Positions 49,436 to 62,626 of a stretch of 64,000 nucleotides of DNA are shown here, in pieces; position 1 is the stretch's first letter; each line of letters starts with the position of its first letter. This DNA comes from Echinococcus granulosus (taxonomy: Eukaryota > Platyhelminthes > Cestoda > Cyclophyllidea > Taeniidae). A program made the position numbers and the translations under genes. Where the stretch lies: contig NW_020170405.1 in NCBI RefSeq assembly GCF_000524195.1, positions 414,970 to 478,969 on the forward strand, read 5' to 3'. The notes beneath the pieces were generated by a model. That model saw only the letters and a list, made by a program, of their open reading frames with translations, searched no databases and was not told the origin of the DNA.

Positions 49436-52400
49436 TCAAGAGTCTGCCACCACGTGTCCAAGCGCCTGTCCCACCCGCACCCTCTCTGCCCGCTTCACGA
49501 AAAACTGGAAGCCTGCGGGTGCCTCGAAAATGAGCACGATGGTGGAACCAAAGTTGAATTCGCCAAAAAGTTCACCCTTGATGGTTTTGATGGGCTGAAG
49601 AAAGTGAAGATCCTCGTACCCATCCATTTTCATGATAATGGGCATCGTGCCGCACTCGCTGGCTGAAACGGGATCTGAAGTGGGGCCACTGGCAGTGCTG
49701 GTAACCTTAACCCCACGGCGTGCAGTGAAAAGATGGCGCAAGTAACTGGGCTGTCGGTTAGTCACGAGATCGGGATCGGCGAATACATGGATACTGCCGA
49801 CGTTGGTGGCTCCCACAGCCACGAAAGCGAAAAATCCGTGCATCCAGTTACCCATGTAGACGGCGCGTTCGTTGATGCAGAAAACCCCATTCAACCAACT
49901 CGTCACGAGAGAAGAAACGGAGAAAAGGCGACCTATGGTAGCGCAAAATTAACAGATTATTGAACCGAAATTTTTAAAAGAATAAATTTATTACATTTGG
50001 TGGACGCGGTCCATTATTATGGACTAGTGTCCATGAAATCCCACGCAAACAACGCCCGAACTTATTCGGAAAACATCTAACTGATACCCAAAGTTTGAAG
50101 CTCTCTCCATATGCCTAAAAGTGCTGCATAGACTGAAAGAAATATTGTCTGCTTCAGTGCCACAATTGGAATCAGTTTATCTGGTCATGGACGAGGTGGG
50201 CGAATCATTCAAGCTAGGTATTATTGCGAACTCAAGTCACACAGCCATTGCTCCGCTTTCTTTTCTTAAATGGGCCATTAACTGCTCCAAACCTTTCTAA
50301 AAGGTAAAGCACAAACCTGGCCCGCGTTTACCTAATTTTAAATGAAAAACTGACTTTGAATGTGAGCTTGCTTTGCATAACCAGTTAAATGATAAAGGAA
50401 GCCCATCTTTTGTCGTGCTCAACTGAACATGTTTATTCCACTTAAATTGTGTGGCTGCCATGGCTGTGAGCTGCTTCACGTCATCATAGGCGATTCTGGT
50501 GCAGTAAACCCTCCACCCACAAAAATATTTCATTTTGCCCTGAACTTCATCAGTTGACTCGGATGATTCACTTCATGCCGAAGGATTCTGGGTGATACCA
50601 CTCATTACTGTAATGACGGATAAGTTTTAAGTAGCTTTTCTGTAGGTGGCCTCTAAAGCCTCAATCACGCATTCACAAATACCGGAATTCTTCCGAAGTG
50701 ACCTTGTTCATATTCTATTATTCAGAAACAATTTTTGAAATTTTGCCATGAGAAATCCAGCACAAAATTCACAATAAGCGTCCTTCTTCAGAATGTGATC
50801 CTTATGTCTAGTTTCAGGAAAAAAACCACCAGGTTGGGCCGATTCGTCTACTGGCCATTTTTCCGTCTAAAAATCGAGTAGTCTGAAGTAGAATATTCTC
50901 GTTTTAGTAGTATGTCATCACATCAACGCTAGTAATAAACGCAACATTTTGCCAGCGACACAATAAAGGTGGAGGACTTCGCATGCCAGGTGAGTCACAT
51001 CTCGTTTGAGGTCCCTTCCACGATATTTAGCAGTCCCGGAACATACTTGTTTCAATTTCTACTAAACCACAGCCATTTGAACTTGCCACTAATGATAAGT
51101 TCAAAGTAAGTTAATAGTTTTTTACCGGGTAATATGGAAACAAGTGGTCCTGCAAGTGAAAAGAGAGATACTTTTGAAGCCGTGGACGATGCGAGTTGAT
51201 CGCCAATGCAATGGGTTCAGGCGTGAGGAACGCAAATCTTCGTTTTCATCTTCCAGCAAGATAAGTATTGAAAAGTTTAAGTGATTCAATCGCCTGAATA
51301 GGTATCCCTATATGAATGGATGAAGAGGCTAGTGAAAGGCATTACAAAAGCAAAACCGGAGTGCGTGGTTTTTTTTTTTAATGGGATGTAATGGTATTTC
51401 ACCATCAAAAAGGTCTCTACGTCAGTGGTGATGCCTAAAAAATAACCTAGCTAGCCGAATTGAAGCTTGAGTGGCCCATATTCGGCGATGTATTTAGGTG
51501 CCATCTTGACACCACCAGACGTACTCCAATAGGATACTTGAGATGACTCCTGTTTTCAAAAAGACGACAAAGCAATTATTTATCTGTTATCACTCCACGA
51601 TTGGGATGATTATTTGAGGTTAAAATTATGCGACAATAACTGGGGATGGGTCGCTTCAAGGAAGCTATTTTCAAGCGGACTCACGATAAGAAGGAGGTGC
51701 TAAACACTGGAAGAAGAATACATTCTGAGGGAACCACAGACACGTTACAAGCACTAGTGGATTTAATGAAGTAAATCAAAGAGTACATCCTCTTTTACTT
51801 TCCTAAATGTCATCTCAACGCTTGTCAATTTGGTAGGAGAAACTTGGTTCATTTGATTGGATCAAATTGACGATACCATCTTTGAGGAAAAATCACGGTT
51901 CTGATAACGATAGAAGAAGACCCATTCTTTAAAAATGGTTGTTATTATTCAACGTAAACCAAGAACTTACTAAAAGAAAAGGAGGAATGTGGTTTTAACC
52001 CGTAGGATTAGGTTTAAAATCAGTTGGATTTTATACTCGTCACTAAGTTTCCTATTTTTATCGAACCGCAAGCAGGTATTTCGGTGCGAATTCGGCAAAA
52101 TTTGGGACATTTGTATCGGAACGACTGAATTTAATGAAATAAAAGAAATGCAGTGTGGAATAAATTATCAGTTTATTTTGAATAATTGAGCTTGCAGTAG
52201 ATGTGGAATTAAAAGTTTTCACGCTCCTTCTTGATACCGCAATGCTTATGATTTCCTGCCCACTTTGAAGCATAAGTTTGCAAGTGTGGGATGAATTTCC
52301 TCCCTTTTTTGCGCTTTCATTTCCACGTCCCGTTTACTATTTCAAAGTCCAAAATGAAACAAATATCTCGCGCAAAAAATGTTACCACTCGACCGGCTTT

Positions 52401-55400
52401 CGAGTGCAGATTTGAAAAGTGGAAGCCAGATGCTTAATAAAAAGGGCATTTAATTTTCAACAATAATTTATCCCTGCCTCCAAAAATTCACTTTCTTAAC
52501 AATTTCAGCCTTTAAAGAAATTTAGGGAAAAAAGTCTCAAGACACTTGACGATTTTCATCCACAGCCTTGACCAAGGAGCGTATGACTGTGACAGTGGGC
52601 TTTTTGGTACCATAAAGTCGTCCATCAAAGCTAGGGCTCATTTCACAAATTATCGGTGGCTTTTAGAACGGTATTTTGGTTTCAGGAATGGCGACACTTC
52701 TATTCGCAATTTTGTAGAACTCAGCCCTTTTCAGATGAATGAACTGCAATTGATGGCTTCATTTAGTTCGCCTTCTCGCAGTTTTATTGTCATAAGATTC
52801 TTGAGATCTCCCACCACCAGTTTTAAATTATCTGTATCGAATCTCTGACTAAAATACTCGCTCCTCGATTGCCATTTCAAGACTTAGGTCAAAAACCCAA
52901 AATCCAGCACACACGTACCAGGAAAATGCCGCCTCATGTCGACGTTCCAGTCGGCAGGGGAATGAAAGCAATGGTAGTCGCCTGGCGCAAGGTAGATGGC
53001 GCAATGGTAAAGGCTTTTGGTAGCCTCATCAGGGCCTCCCTCCTGGGCCGATGGTGACTTGGAGGATCCTCCCATTTCCACCGCCCCGTCTTCACGACAC
53101 AGAGTGTCTAGCCGCGAAGGCAGAGTGGTGACTCGTCGTACACTGAGGTCATGGCATCGCTCCAGACGCTCATGGGGACCTAGGAGTGCTCGCAGGGTGT
53201 AAGCCAGACCCTTAACCTGCTCCAAATGTCCCTCGTCAACTTTTCCACAGGAGATCACCTTACCATCGGCGGGACTTACCTGCAAAGCCGACGCAAAAAT
53301 CATTGCGCTGCCAATTGTTAAAAGCAGGCTGAACTGAGAATGGGGTATGGGTGTGGGTAGATGGGTGGGTCCATTTGGTTGCTGAGTGCATCTTTTCATT
53401 ATAACGAAACGATACAAAAACCAGTGCTCTATTAGGCACAATCTCCCGTAAACTTGAGCCATTTTCTCTTTATAAGAAGAAAACTTTTCTTTAGAAGCAC
53501 TTACTTTAGAATCCGTTTGCATTAAAAAGCTATTGGAGGTTTTTTTATTTAAACGTTCAAATTTAGTGATCTGCTTTATTTGCCATTTGTCAAGTTACCA
53601 ATAGCATCTATTCATGCTACCTTGTTTTTAACTATTAGAATGACACATAATTTCACACAGACACACAAGTACATCTACAAACCTCGCCTTGAAATGTAAA
53701 AAAAGTCTGCAGTTGTGACGACATGCATGAAAATATTTGTATGACGGTCACAGATTTCGTTTGTATCGAGATTTATTTAGAAGATTCCCAGGCTCATAGC
53801 AATCATATGAACCTGGAAACGGTGAGAAAACACAAGCAAATGGGTCTCTTGGTCAAAATCTGAGTATTTCAACGTGCTCTAAGCATTAATACAGAAAAAA
53901 ATTACATCGCAAAACCACATGGCATCAGTTCATCGCACAATAAGTTTTCTGGTCGTAGTTCTTATGAAACCCTGACCTTACCTCAGATTGTGAAACGGTA
54001 TATCAGCAGAAAATGAAAGCCATTGAGCTCGTCGTCGTGACTGTGAAAGTTATTTGAGTGAGAAAAGTGGTGCTTCTGCTGCAAAGAAATACCTTGCTCT
54101 GTAACAACTGCCTCACTTATCTCCACCCTTTTGACACCTTTCAGTCGACTACCGAAATACCAGACGAACGTTTCAAAAGCACATCACTTGGAAGCTCACT
54201 TCTACTTGGTTAGTGATGTGCTCATGACAATTACAGATGGAATCCCCTCAAAGCTGTTGTTACCAACCGTTATTTTGTGGCTTCGTTGCCACTGGGTACT
54301 AACAACATAGTTCATTAAGTGAATTCATAGACTAAAATCAAATATGCAGAAGTTTATTTTGACTATGATGGTAGTTAAACAAATTGCCGGCTTCAGAGTA
54401 CATATGCTCCAACACAAATTATAAAAAAACGCAGTTAAAGCCAGTAAATAACATGGATTTCCTTACTTTTGGATTGATTTGAAATGCAAATGAGAATATT
54501 AAGCACCCGCTTCTATTCAATCAAGTTTCCTTAAGTTTTTTTATATCAAGTACAAAACTAAAATTTGCGTATTTTAGCTGCCTCGAGGTCCTTAAAGCAT
54601 TTACAGTCTATGAACAAATGAACAGCCTCCCACCGTATCTTTTCTTTAAGATTTCAGTTAGGATAAATCTAATGTTAATCCTACTTATTCAACAAAATTA
54701 TCGTTTTAATTGTTAATTTTAGGCATTTACATCCCGATTTTACCCAAACGATACTCACGGTCTCATGTCTCCATTTAAAACAGATTTCGAGACTCAACCT
54801 TCGCATGTTTTAAGCAATCTGGATACTCCCCTCCCAGTAAATAGCTGTATTTCCCTTTTATCAGACATACTAAAATATAAAGTTTACACATGGATACTTC
54901 AGGGTCGCCATTTTCATGCAATGCGTCTCCCACAATTTTTGGGAGGGCGCAAGTACCTAAGCATGATGGTTTTCCGCCTCTTACTATTGACTGATTTGCA
55001 TACTTAAAGAGAGCCTAGATTACGATTGTTGTCAACCTTTTCAAAAAAGGGTGTGACTCAGAGCATGATACGTCCCCACTTCATGAAATACCAAAGAGGT
55101 GAGTGAGGCGACTCCGGGTGCGCACAGAACGGCATTACAGCAGCCCGCACGACCCCATTTGCATGGACTAAGGCTGAAACTATGGTGATAAATTTAGCAT
55201 TCATGGAAGGTGGCCTGCAATTTCGAGGCCATGTGAGAAAAAATAAACACACATATGTGCATTGAGAGCCAACGAGTGTGTGGGGCGGACTTATGCTACG
55301 AGGCTTGTGATGAGGACAACCCTTAGAGTGTGATGAAAAAGTACATCCAGTATGGTTAATACTTTGTTTTGTAAGCTTTTGGTATCAAAATGAGATTAAT

Positions 55401-58400
55401 TATATCACAGGCTCACACTGACTCGCCTTTTCCGCCAACACGATGCGTGACCTTATTCTTTTCTTCAATAATTGATGGAAGACTATAAAGGCCACAAATT
55501 TAGAAACAAGCGGCATCAGCGGCGGTGATCTCTTTGCTTAGCTCCTTTTCCGTCGAAAATGAGGGAAAAATCATTTGTAGTTTTGTTCAGGAACGTAAAT
55601 TTACGTGCAGAAAGCGAAACAGGCCTTTTCACAATCTGCTGAGTAAAAACCACCGTCCATCAACACGCCAGGCTTTCATATGTCCACTAATATTGTGCAC
55701 TAGACAAAAATTAGTTAATGTCCGACCATAACTAAGGACCCATTCTCCATCCAAAATTAACATTGCGAACCAGTCAGTTCTTTTAAATACTGTCCTTACC
55801 ATGTATTGTCGTTCGCCAAGATGGTTTCATGGGTTAGATATGGATGAGCCTATTAGCACATGAAAAATCAGACGCAATATCTCTTCATACTGATGAAGAG
55901 ACGTATCCATAAAAGGCTACCACCATACCTTCACCTAGCAGAAAGCAAATGAGATCAAAGTACAGGAGTTGATTTTGTCACAAAGATTTGCTTTGCATGA
56001 ATGAGCGATTCCAGAAGTAGAAGAATCGAAATGTCAAGCTTCAGGGCAAGGGAATGCTGAATTACTCACCTAGGTGAAAAGATAGTTGTTTTCCGTGAGA
56101 TTAGTCAAATGACAATGCAGGATGGAATGCGCTCTGTGCGCCAAATGACAAAAAAGAACAAATCTAGCTTCGTATTCGCAACCATGGGTAGTTAAATTCT
56201 CTTCTTCAATCATGTCATGTATGAGACACGTCCTCCAAATATCCTGAGCCCATTTATTGTCATAAAAAAACTATTTTGGTTTTAAAAATTGGTAATACCT
56301 TGAGTTCTGCTCAAATAAAAACTAAAGCGGTAAAAACGAATAAACACTTCATTTCAACCTAGTAACACTCCCAAACATCACTCAATGCCTTGTAAAAACC
56401 ACGACCTTACAATGGAAGTCACTGTAAGATGTGTCGAATAAACATAAACTGGGTGCCATGGCGAAATGCGTTTGCATCATCTGCGACGCCCATAGTTTGG
56501 TAGTTGCCGACCAAAAAGGCTAGAAAGGGTAAACGTCATGCACCGGAAAAAAACTATTCGCTGATGTCGAGAAAGCGGAGTTGATGTGCCCGGTATGCCT
56601 GCCTATAAAAATACCGAAGAGGGGTTGACTGTATTAGCTTCGAGGAGTGCGAAAAGCGGGAGGGAAATGGTAATTACTAGACCTTGAACACACAGATCAC
56701 CAGAAAGAGAGTGGAGTGGAGGTGTATCAAACACACACGAAAAGAGAAATGTATCAAAGGGTGCGCGTTACAGGATACGACCAGCGTGCCAGAAACTATA
56801 AATAGGGAAGAAATTGCGTAATATTGAGATATGAATTTGTTTTTCTGCGGTGTGGAATTAGTACTGAATAGCATTTACTGGCACAGCCGACTTCTAAAAC
56901 GTGAACTCATTTGCGCACTTGTTATTGCATCTGAAATTGGACCGATGCTTACTAATTCCACCATTCGCTATGCCCTTTCATTTTCAAAGTTGGGATGAAG
57001 TAATAGAACACACGCATATAGGAAAAAAAAAACAAATCGTGAAGTCAGATAGTGCTGGTGACCGAGACTCTAGAAATAAAGGCAAGTCACGACCAAAAAC
57101 TCCTTATTTGACGTCGGCCCCACAAACACGCTAAAGGGTGACCGAAATCGCAGTGGCAATATAAAGTTACCTTCTAGAAAAATTGATGAGTGAGATTGTT
57201 CTACGCTTCAGCCTGATGATACAGTTCAAGACTATTAACAGGGATGATGTCACGTTTGCGTCTTGGCCATTCTGCGCCCCCTCTACCCGATCAATCTGCA
57301 CTAATCGTATCATCCCCCAGACTAGTTGACCTCAAATATATTTCATACACGCCCTCACCCAGTCAAACGCGCGCTGGCGTCGATGTTTACTCCACACTCA
57401 TTCGGCCACTGACTGGTCACCTTTGTACTTCATTTTTTTGAGGTTTGGTTCTGTGAGGATCCGTGTTTCAGCGAATTCTCGTTGGTTTACATCGAGAAGT
57501 AAGTCCATGTGGTCAGAATTGCAGTGGGGTTGCAGCAAAGGCTGAAGTTGTTTATGCTAGCCTTGACGCTAATTTCACCTTTCACGACCGGACACATTCT
57601 CCAGGTCACGTTAATCAAACAGCGCTGAAATGGCACAGTGAAATGTCATATTCTTGCGATGAAAACATTTCATAATGGCAGAGGAACATTAAATTACACG
57701 GTTTAATCCAAGATCAGGACATGTGCAAGCGGAGCTAGTCCTTATGTTTCATCGTGACATGCTCGCATTCGGCGCCTTCGTGATGAGGGAGGTATAAATC
57801 TGGTTGCGCTAGCCCCGAGGAAGCCATGTTGTTTAACATCTTCCAACCAAAAGTCCACAGAGGCGGATCCCTACCTGTCAGATGCTTTATGGATGAAATA
57901 GCTGGTCAATGAGGCTAAAGCCCGATTTACCTGCATTGTCAGCATTCGCGAATGCACGCTAACCTCCTCCCACCTGCATTGCGAATTAGTAACACTTAAC
58001 TATACTTGGCAGAGCCAAAATTCGGACTCTTCGATATGCATCCCCCCTCTTTTGCGACCAAATTTTCCGATTATAACACCAACATGAATAGCGTGAAGTG
58101 CGCCCTTCGTCAGGGCACACTCTAAAAAGAGTTCAAAGATCTTATTTAACCACAATGCCACATTTTGGAGACCTCATGTTATTGTGGCAGCTGTGGAATT
58201 TCATCAAAGTGGCAAGCCTTAAAAGTTCTGCCTAACTCATCTGGATTTGCTGATCGATGGTCAATCATTGTCAGATTGTTTTAATAATACAAATTCAAAA
58301 TCCTGTATGGAGAAGGGCAATTCCCAAGTGCACACTTAAGGAATGTTTTTTTTAGTCTGTGCGCCTGATGTGCTTACTACCTTGCGAACAGGTGATCCAC

Positions 58401-60275
58401 ATGCTTTCATAGTGACCCGATCGTCATGCAACAACAGATCCAGCACTTGCCCCACTTTTCATGCAAGCACCCAACCCTAGCAAAGACACTAAGAAAATGA
58501 ACAACTTTCTTAAGCGGAGAGCAGCTGCCAGAAAGTGGATTACTAAACGAACAAACCAGGATAATAGGCCTTTTCAACAGCCTCTAAATAAGCCTTTTGC
58601 CATACTGTGTAATTATCAGTAAGTCCCCTCTATAGGAGCGACCGAAGAGGTTTAGGAAACAGCCACACGTTTCAAAACCAACGTAGACGTTATTTTCTGG
58701 AAACAAAATGACAATACAAGGAGAAGTGCATGAAAAGTGCTTGCTTAAAATAGGCGGCTCAAGTAGCAGGATTTCAAGCTTGTAGAAAAGCAGACTTAGA
58801 AAATAATTCCAAGACTTAAAACATGGCCTCATAATAGTCTCAATTAACAAAAAGAATACGCAATGAGTTGGTTAGAGTGCGTATATTCCGAAACGGAAAC
58901 TTTATTAGTTGAACTCGCAGTGAGAAACCGATTCACTGAGTGATTCTATTTCCTTTTAGGACACATGTTTTGCAAATAAATGCTTTTTAAGGAGACAAGA
59001 TTTTCACCCAGATGAATGCTTATTTCAACCATCATGGAGCTAAAATGCCTTAATAAACGATGTTTATCCCCGCTAAGTCTGGATTTAATACTACCTTGAG
59101 GTGAACGAGGAATGATTTGAAAGGGTCGCACATACACAGCCTTGATAACTCATATTGATGAGTGGCGAATAATGAATGGTAGTAATAGCTGCGTTTAGAT
59201 AGGCATGTGAAGTCTTCATTGCGAGTAAAGCACTGTTCCACATGTTTCGTGACCTCAAAGACGCAGCAAGCACTGTGAGGCCCTTCATATATGGAACAAC
59301 TTAGCATGAAAGTGTACTGGTCCAAAACATTACCTTTTGCCCAATGAAGCGTTAAAACCACCCACATAAGTAAAAGAGTGATTAAGGTCAAAAGAAAATC
59401 TTTGTTACCTGTTTACTTGAGGTGTCTGAAAGTGGAGTAGCTTACATCTCGATAGCAAATGAAGATTGCTTCAGGCTGCATGCAAACAGGATCCGCATGC
59501 TTTTTAAAAAAATAATAAACACTATCTTCAAACAGCATAAATTCGTTTTATACATTCGAACGTGACTTGTAAAGTGGCTGACGTGATGAGGATTTAAGGA
59601 TATGGATGATAACAAAGATGAACAAAGCATTGTAATCCATTTATGGCAGATTGCTGCCGCTCCTGGTATTTATTTTATTGCCGAATAATTCCTCGTAAAA
59701 CGCCTGCCTTACAGCACTTTGTTGTGCTTTATTTCGACAGTTAAAATTATTCCCAACAGCGTGATTTATGGCAAATGACTTACCAGAGAGGCGGTAGGGT
59801 CCACAGGTCTAGCGCTAGGAACGAGGCGACGTCGAAAAAAGTGGGAAATGCTGTTGTACCTGGCCAAATCGTTGTGAAATTCAGCTTCTTCCAGCCTCGC
59901 ACTAAAAATCCATGCGTACGCCCGCACTACCGGACCTCGCAGAACTCGCGGAAGTGGAACTCTGGACAGCCTTCCAAAAATTCGGGAGGTTGTGTTGAGG
60001 GGAAACCAAGTATATATCCCATAGAGTATGGCTGCTAATATTCTCCAATGCAGTCCAACGTCGTATCCATAGCCACCTTGCGTTTTCTGGCAAATTTCTG
60101 TGTGCGCATCCTCCAAAGTAACTTGAGGTCCGAATTTCGTTTCAACAGACGCCGATTTTGAGGGTACTCCACGAAGTTCTCGCTTCATCGTCGATTTTAC
60201 TTGTGAAAAAGCAATTTGCGGTGGTGGGCAAACAGCTCCACTCGGACATATGCCACTTTTTAAATTGAAGTCCAT
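49436..60275 (-). CDS. PISD: Phosphatidylserine decarboxylase proenzyme, mitochondrial (complete, 3 exons)
   Basis: PISD decarboxylates phosphatidylserine to phosphatidylethanolamine at the inner mitochondrial membrane. It is made as a proenzyme that cuts itself to create a pyruvoyl group. Exons (minus): 60275-59784, 53279-52919, 49932-49436; 1,350 nt, 449 residues plus stop, phases 0 and 1. Exon 1 carries an N-terminal region, a hydrophobic segment around WRILAAILYGIYTWFPL, and the family block ending YNSISHFFRRRL. Exon 2 has SPADGK (Asp169) and the LAPGDYHCFHSP block with His267 and His270. Exon 3 has FCINERAV, AVGATNVGSI and the self-cleavage site, read here as FGST (Ser414). Two insertions relative to human lie at about residues 200-254 and 346-383. 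The in-frame ATG at 60275 is the first after a stop at about 60410; an upstream exon carrying a presequence cannot be excluded. Introns are 6,504 and 2,986 nt. Confidence 0.95.
49933..52918 (-). other. Intron 2 of PISD
   Basis: A 2,986-nt phase-1 intron, from gtacgt to accatag. I find no RNA gene, known repeat or supported exon in it on either strand. Confidence 0.8.
53280..59783 (-). other. Intron 1 of PISD
   Basis: This 6.5-kb intron runs from gtaagt to tttgcag. Apart from the possible Cys-rich exon at 59.1-59.4 kb nothing in it is recognisable. The intron ends carry a shared 8-nt sequence, GGTAAGTC, at both exon junctions. Confidence 0.8.
59095..59391 (-). CDS. Possible exon of a small secreted or membrane-anchored Cys-rich protein, inside PISD intron 1
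   Basis: A minus-strand open frame begins with a hydrophobic stretch (LLLMWVVLTLHWAKG, ATG at 59367). It continues with eight cysteines in about 60 residues, including a CC pair and a CMC motif. It ends at a donor-like site (AAG before gtagta). A signal peptide followed by a cysteine-rich domain would suit an extracellular receptor domain, but spacing matches no family I can name. It lies on the same strand as PISD, within its first intron. No partner exon was found. Confidence 0.35.
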
Positions 60276-60732
60276 CTGCCTTGAAAATGACAAAGACCAC
60301 CGTAGCGACAGAAAATGGGCATTTACAGCACGTCCCAGAACTAGACACGCACCCAAGCCACGGTCGTGCTTTTCCAAAAAGTATGAGTGCCGATGTGTGA
60401 TTGGCTTTTAGCCGACCCTGCTACATGTTTCTGCCTATTTTATTGGTTAGCTACACACCAGCTAGCTGACGTCACGTCCTCAACGAGCCAATCATGAGCC
60501 AGCTTCAATTTGATAGGCAAAACGCAGTTGTTTAGCTAAAAAACCTGCTTAGCGCGAGGTCTGCCATGCTTGAGAAACAGGGAAGTTGGTTAAATCTGAG
60601 CACACCAGAATATACTTGGAAACGTGTCGTGTTATTTTAATTTTGTGCCCACATTTAACAGTGAAATAGGCGGTGTATTTGCCGATAATAAGATAGGTTC
60701 GATGTCCGCCCCCTTCAAGTAAACAACATGGC

Positions 60733-61060
60733 TCATCGCATATGTACTGAGCCATTCAGAAAAGTAATTGCTCCATCTTCGTGGTAAATGAAGATTTTCA
60801 CATGAAATCGCTTCCAGGTAGGTAGAAAAAGACACGGTCTAGACGCGTGGTTCCACACCATGTTAGAAATCGCATGAAGCAAAAGTATTTGTCGTGACGA
60901 CACTAAAAAGTTCGACTTTTCATATGAAAAAAGTGCTCTGTAGACGAGAATTCCCAGTTTTATTAGCAGAAAAACACAGATAACGAGAATCGCCACGTCA
61001 GTTAGTAGGATGGGTGTTGTTATTGTGATTAGTTGTGCTAGCAACATCGAAAGCCCAGAG
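60733..61060 (-). CDS. Possible exon with a strong membrane segment
   Basis: After an acceptor (ttttgacag) the minus strand is open for about 109 codons to a stop. The run ITTPILLTDVAILVICVFLL continues into IKLGILVYRALF, long enough for one or two membrane passes, followed by a basic stretch. The exon probably ends earlier at an unidentified donor. It lies between PISD and CLUH. No family is recognised. Confidence 0.3.
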
Positions 61061-61417
61061 CTGTCAAAATAAAAACTGTTTGGTGAGCGCATTTGCTAAG
61101 TGCCAAAGGATGTTTTTAAGCTTGTCTACGACTATCGAACACACTTGTAAGCCTGAAGAGATGCGACTAAGTACTTTAGCACAAATTTTACTCTCCATAG
61201 ATGTCGCTAAATACACCATTCAAGAGGGAAGTTTTAGGACTCCTTTGATCATACTAATTTCCAGTCATTACAACACAGTTTTATTGTTCAATTACAAGAA
61301 ATACACAACTTAATTGGCATTAAACTCACTCAAAAGTTCAAATTTAATGATTCTAAAAAGTTCAAAAAGAACCGTGCAATGCTAAAGCAGTAAAAAGAGC
61401 GATTGACATTCGAGTGA

Positions 61418-61894
61418 TCAAGGGCGAGCGCCTGAACCTAAGCCAGTGCGCTTTTTTCGGCTGTATTGTTGAAGTAGCGCCTTGAAAATACACCTCGCTC
61501 CGATGCAAAAGTGGACTTCCTCCTCAGCATCTCCCGCCTCCAATTTCAATGAGCGGGTGATTTTTCCCGTCTGAACACAACTAGGCTCATCGAAATCACT
61601 TGACCCCTGGGGAAGTGGTTGCGGTTCCCAGCATTGGCAAACTGCAAAGCCGATTAGTTCCAACTTAAGAATTTGAAGTAACCTTTGTCTTTTTAAACCT
61701 TTGATAAAACGCAACCCTTGGCGCGTTTCCCGGTGCTGAGTCATACCCCAACTACCACCAATTTTAGTCATCGCTGTCTGCAAGCGTCGTAAAACTTTCA
61801 CGCAATCCGGCCATTTATCCGACGCAGCGAACCCAAGCCATGCGTGCATCAGTAAAAGCAGCGAGAAAGACAACCCAGCACTACAACAGAACAC
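61418..61894 (-). CDS. Uncharacterised open frame between PISD and CLUH
   Basis: A minus-strand frame of about 158 codons starts with a hydrophobic region (AGLSFSLLLLMHAWLGFAA) and continues as a basic, then Cys/Glu-containing sequence, ending at a stop at 61418. AATAAA on the same strand at 61285-61280 could serve as a polyadenylation signal. The only ATG in the hydrophobic region sits near its end (LLLLM), so a functional start would need an upstream exon. It is longer than most chance frames here, but unsupported by homology. Confidence 0.3.
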   Translation of the reverse strand: MFCCSAGLSFSLLLLMHAWLGFAASDKWPDCVKVLRRLQTAMTKIGGSWGMTQHRETRQGLRFIKGLKRQRLLQILKLELIGFAVCQCWEPQPLPQGSSDFDEPSCVQTGKITRSLKLEAGDAEEEVHFCIGARCIFKALLQQYSRKKRTGLGSGARP

Positions 61895-62626
61895 CAATGA
61901 CGATGGGTGGAGAAGTGGAAGACATCATCAGCTCGACTTTTCCATGCAATACATAAACAGCAGCGCGTTATCAGAAATTGAAAACCCAAAGGAGAGAAAA
62001 GGAAATTCAACTCATTTCTGCTCACTCGACTGTTAGGCCAGATTCCACCTGACTGAAAACGCAGCGTTGAATGCAAACTCCACGCCGCAGGTTCACCACA
62101 ACCTAACAAATTGAGAGATTTATCTAATAACTTCTGAGTGTTCTCATCCGTGAATCAAATGTCGTATTTCCCCAAAAGTTCACTAATTTTGCAACAAACT
62201 GTACGCATGCGCAACCCACTGAAAAAGCAATTAGAGCACAAAAACAAAGACACGGGGGAAGAGAGCACTACACAATGTATTTTGGCTATTAAAAATAGTA
62301 ATAAATGTGGATTAGGACTGGTCTTAGCATCAAAGCGAAAAACAATCCCATTTACTACAGCTACGCTAGAAAGGTTGGGGGGCGGGGGGGTACATTACAC
62401 AGCCAGAAACGAGTTTGGCAAAGCACAAGACAGGGAGAGGGGAAAGGAAGAGAACAAACGGTGGCTACACAATTAATGGCTCAATTTCTGGCTGAGACTA
62501 CGATGGTGGTGCAGACCGCTAGTCATAGTTGCCATGCACGTGGAGAGGATGATTGTGTACAAATTCTAAAATCCTGAAAGTTGTTACAGATGGAAGAAGA
62601 AGGAGGGAAAGGAGGGAGAGAGGAGT

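Noticed and set aside
52546..52848. Open + strand frame of 100 codons
   Set aside because: Starts at TTG, lies inside PISD intron 2 on the opposite strand, no homology recognised.
60038..60093. Alternative minus-strand frames over PISD exon 1
   Set aside because: Shadows of the PISD frame, which alone carries the conserved blocks and correct splice phase.
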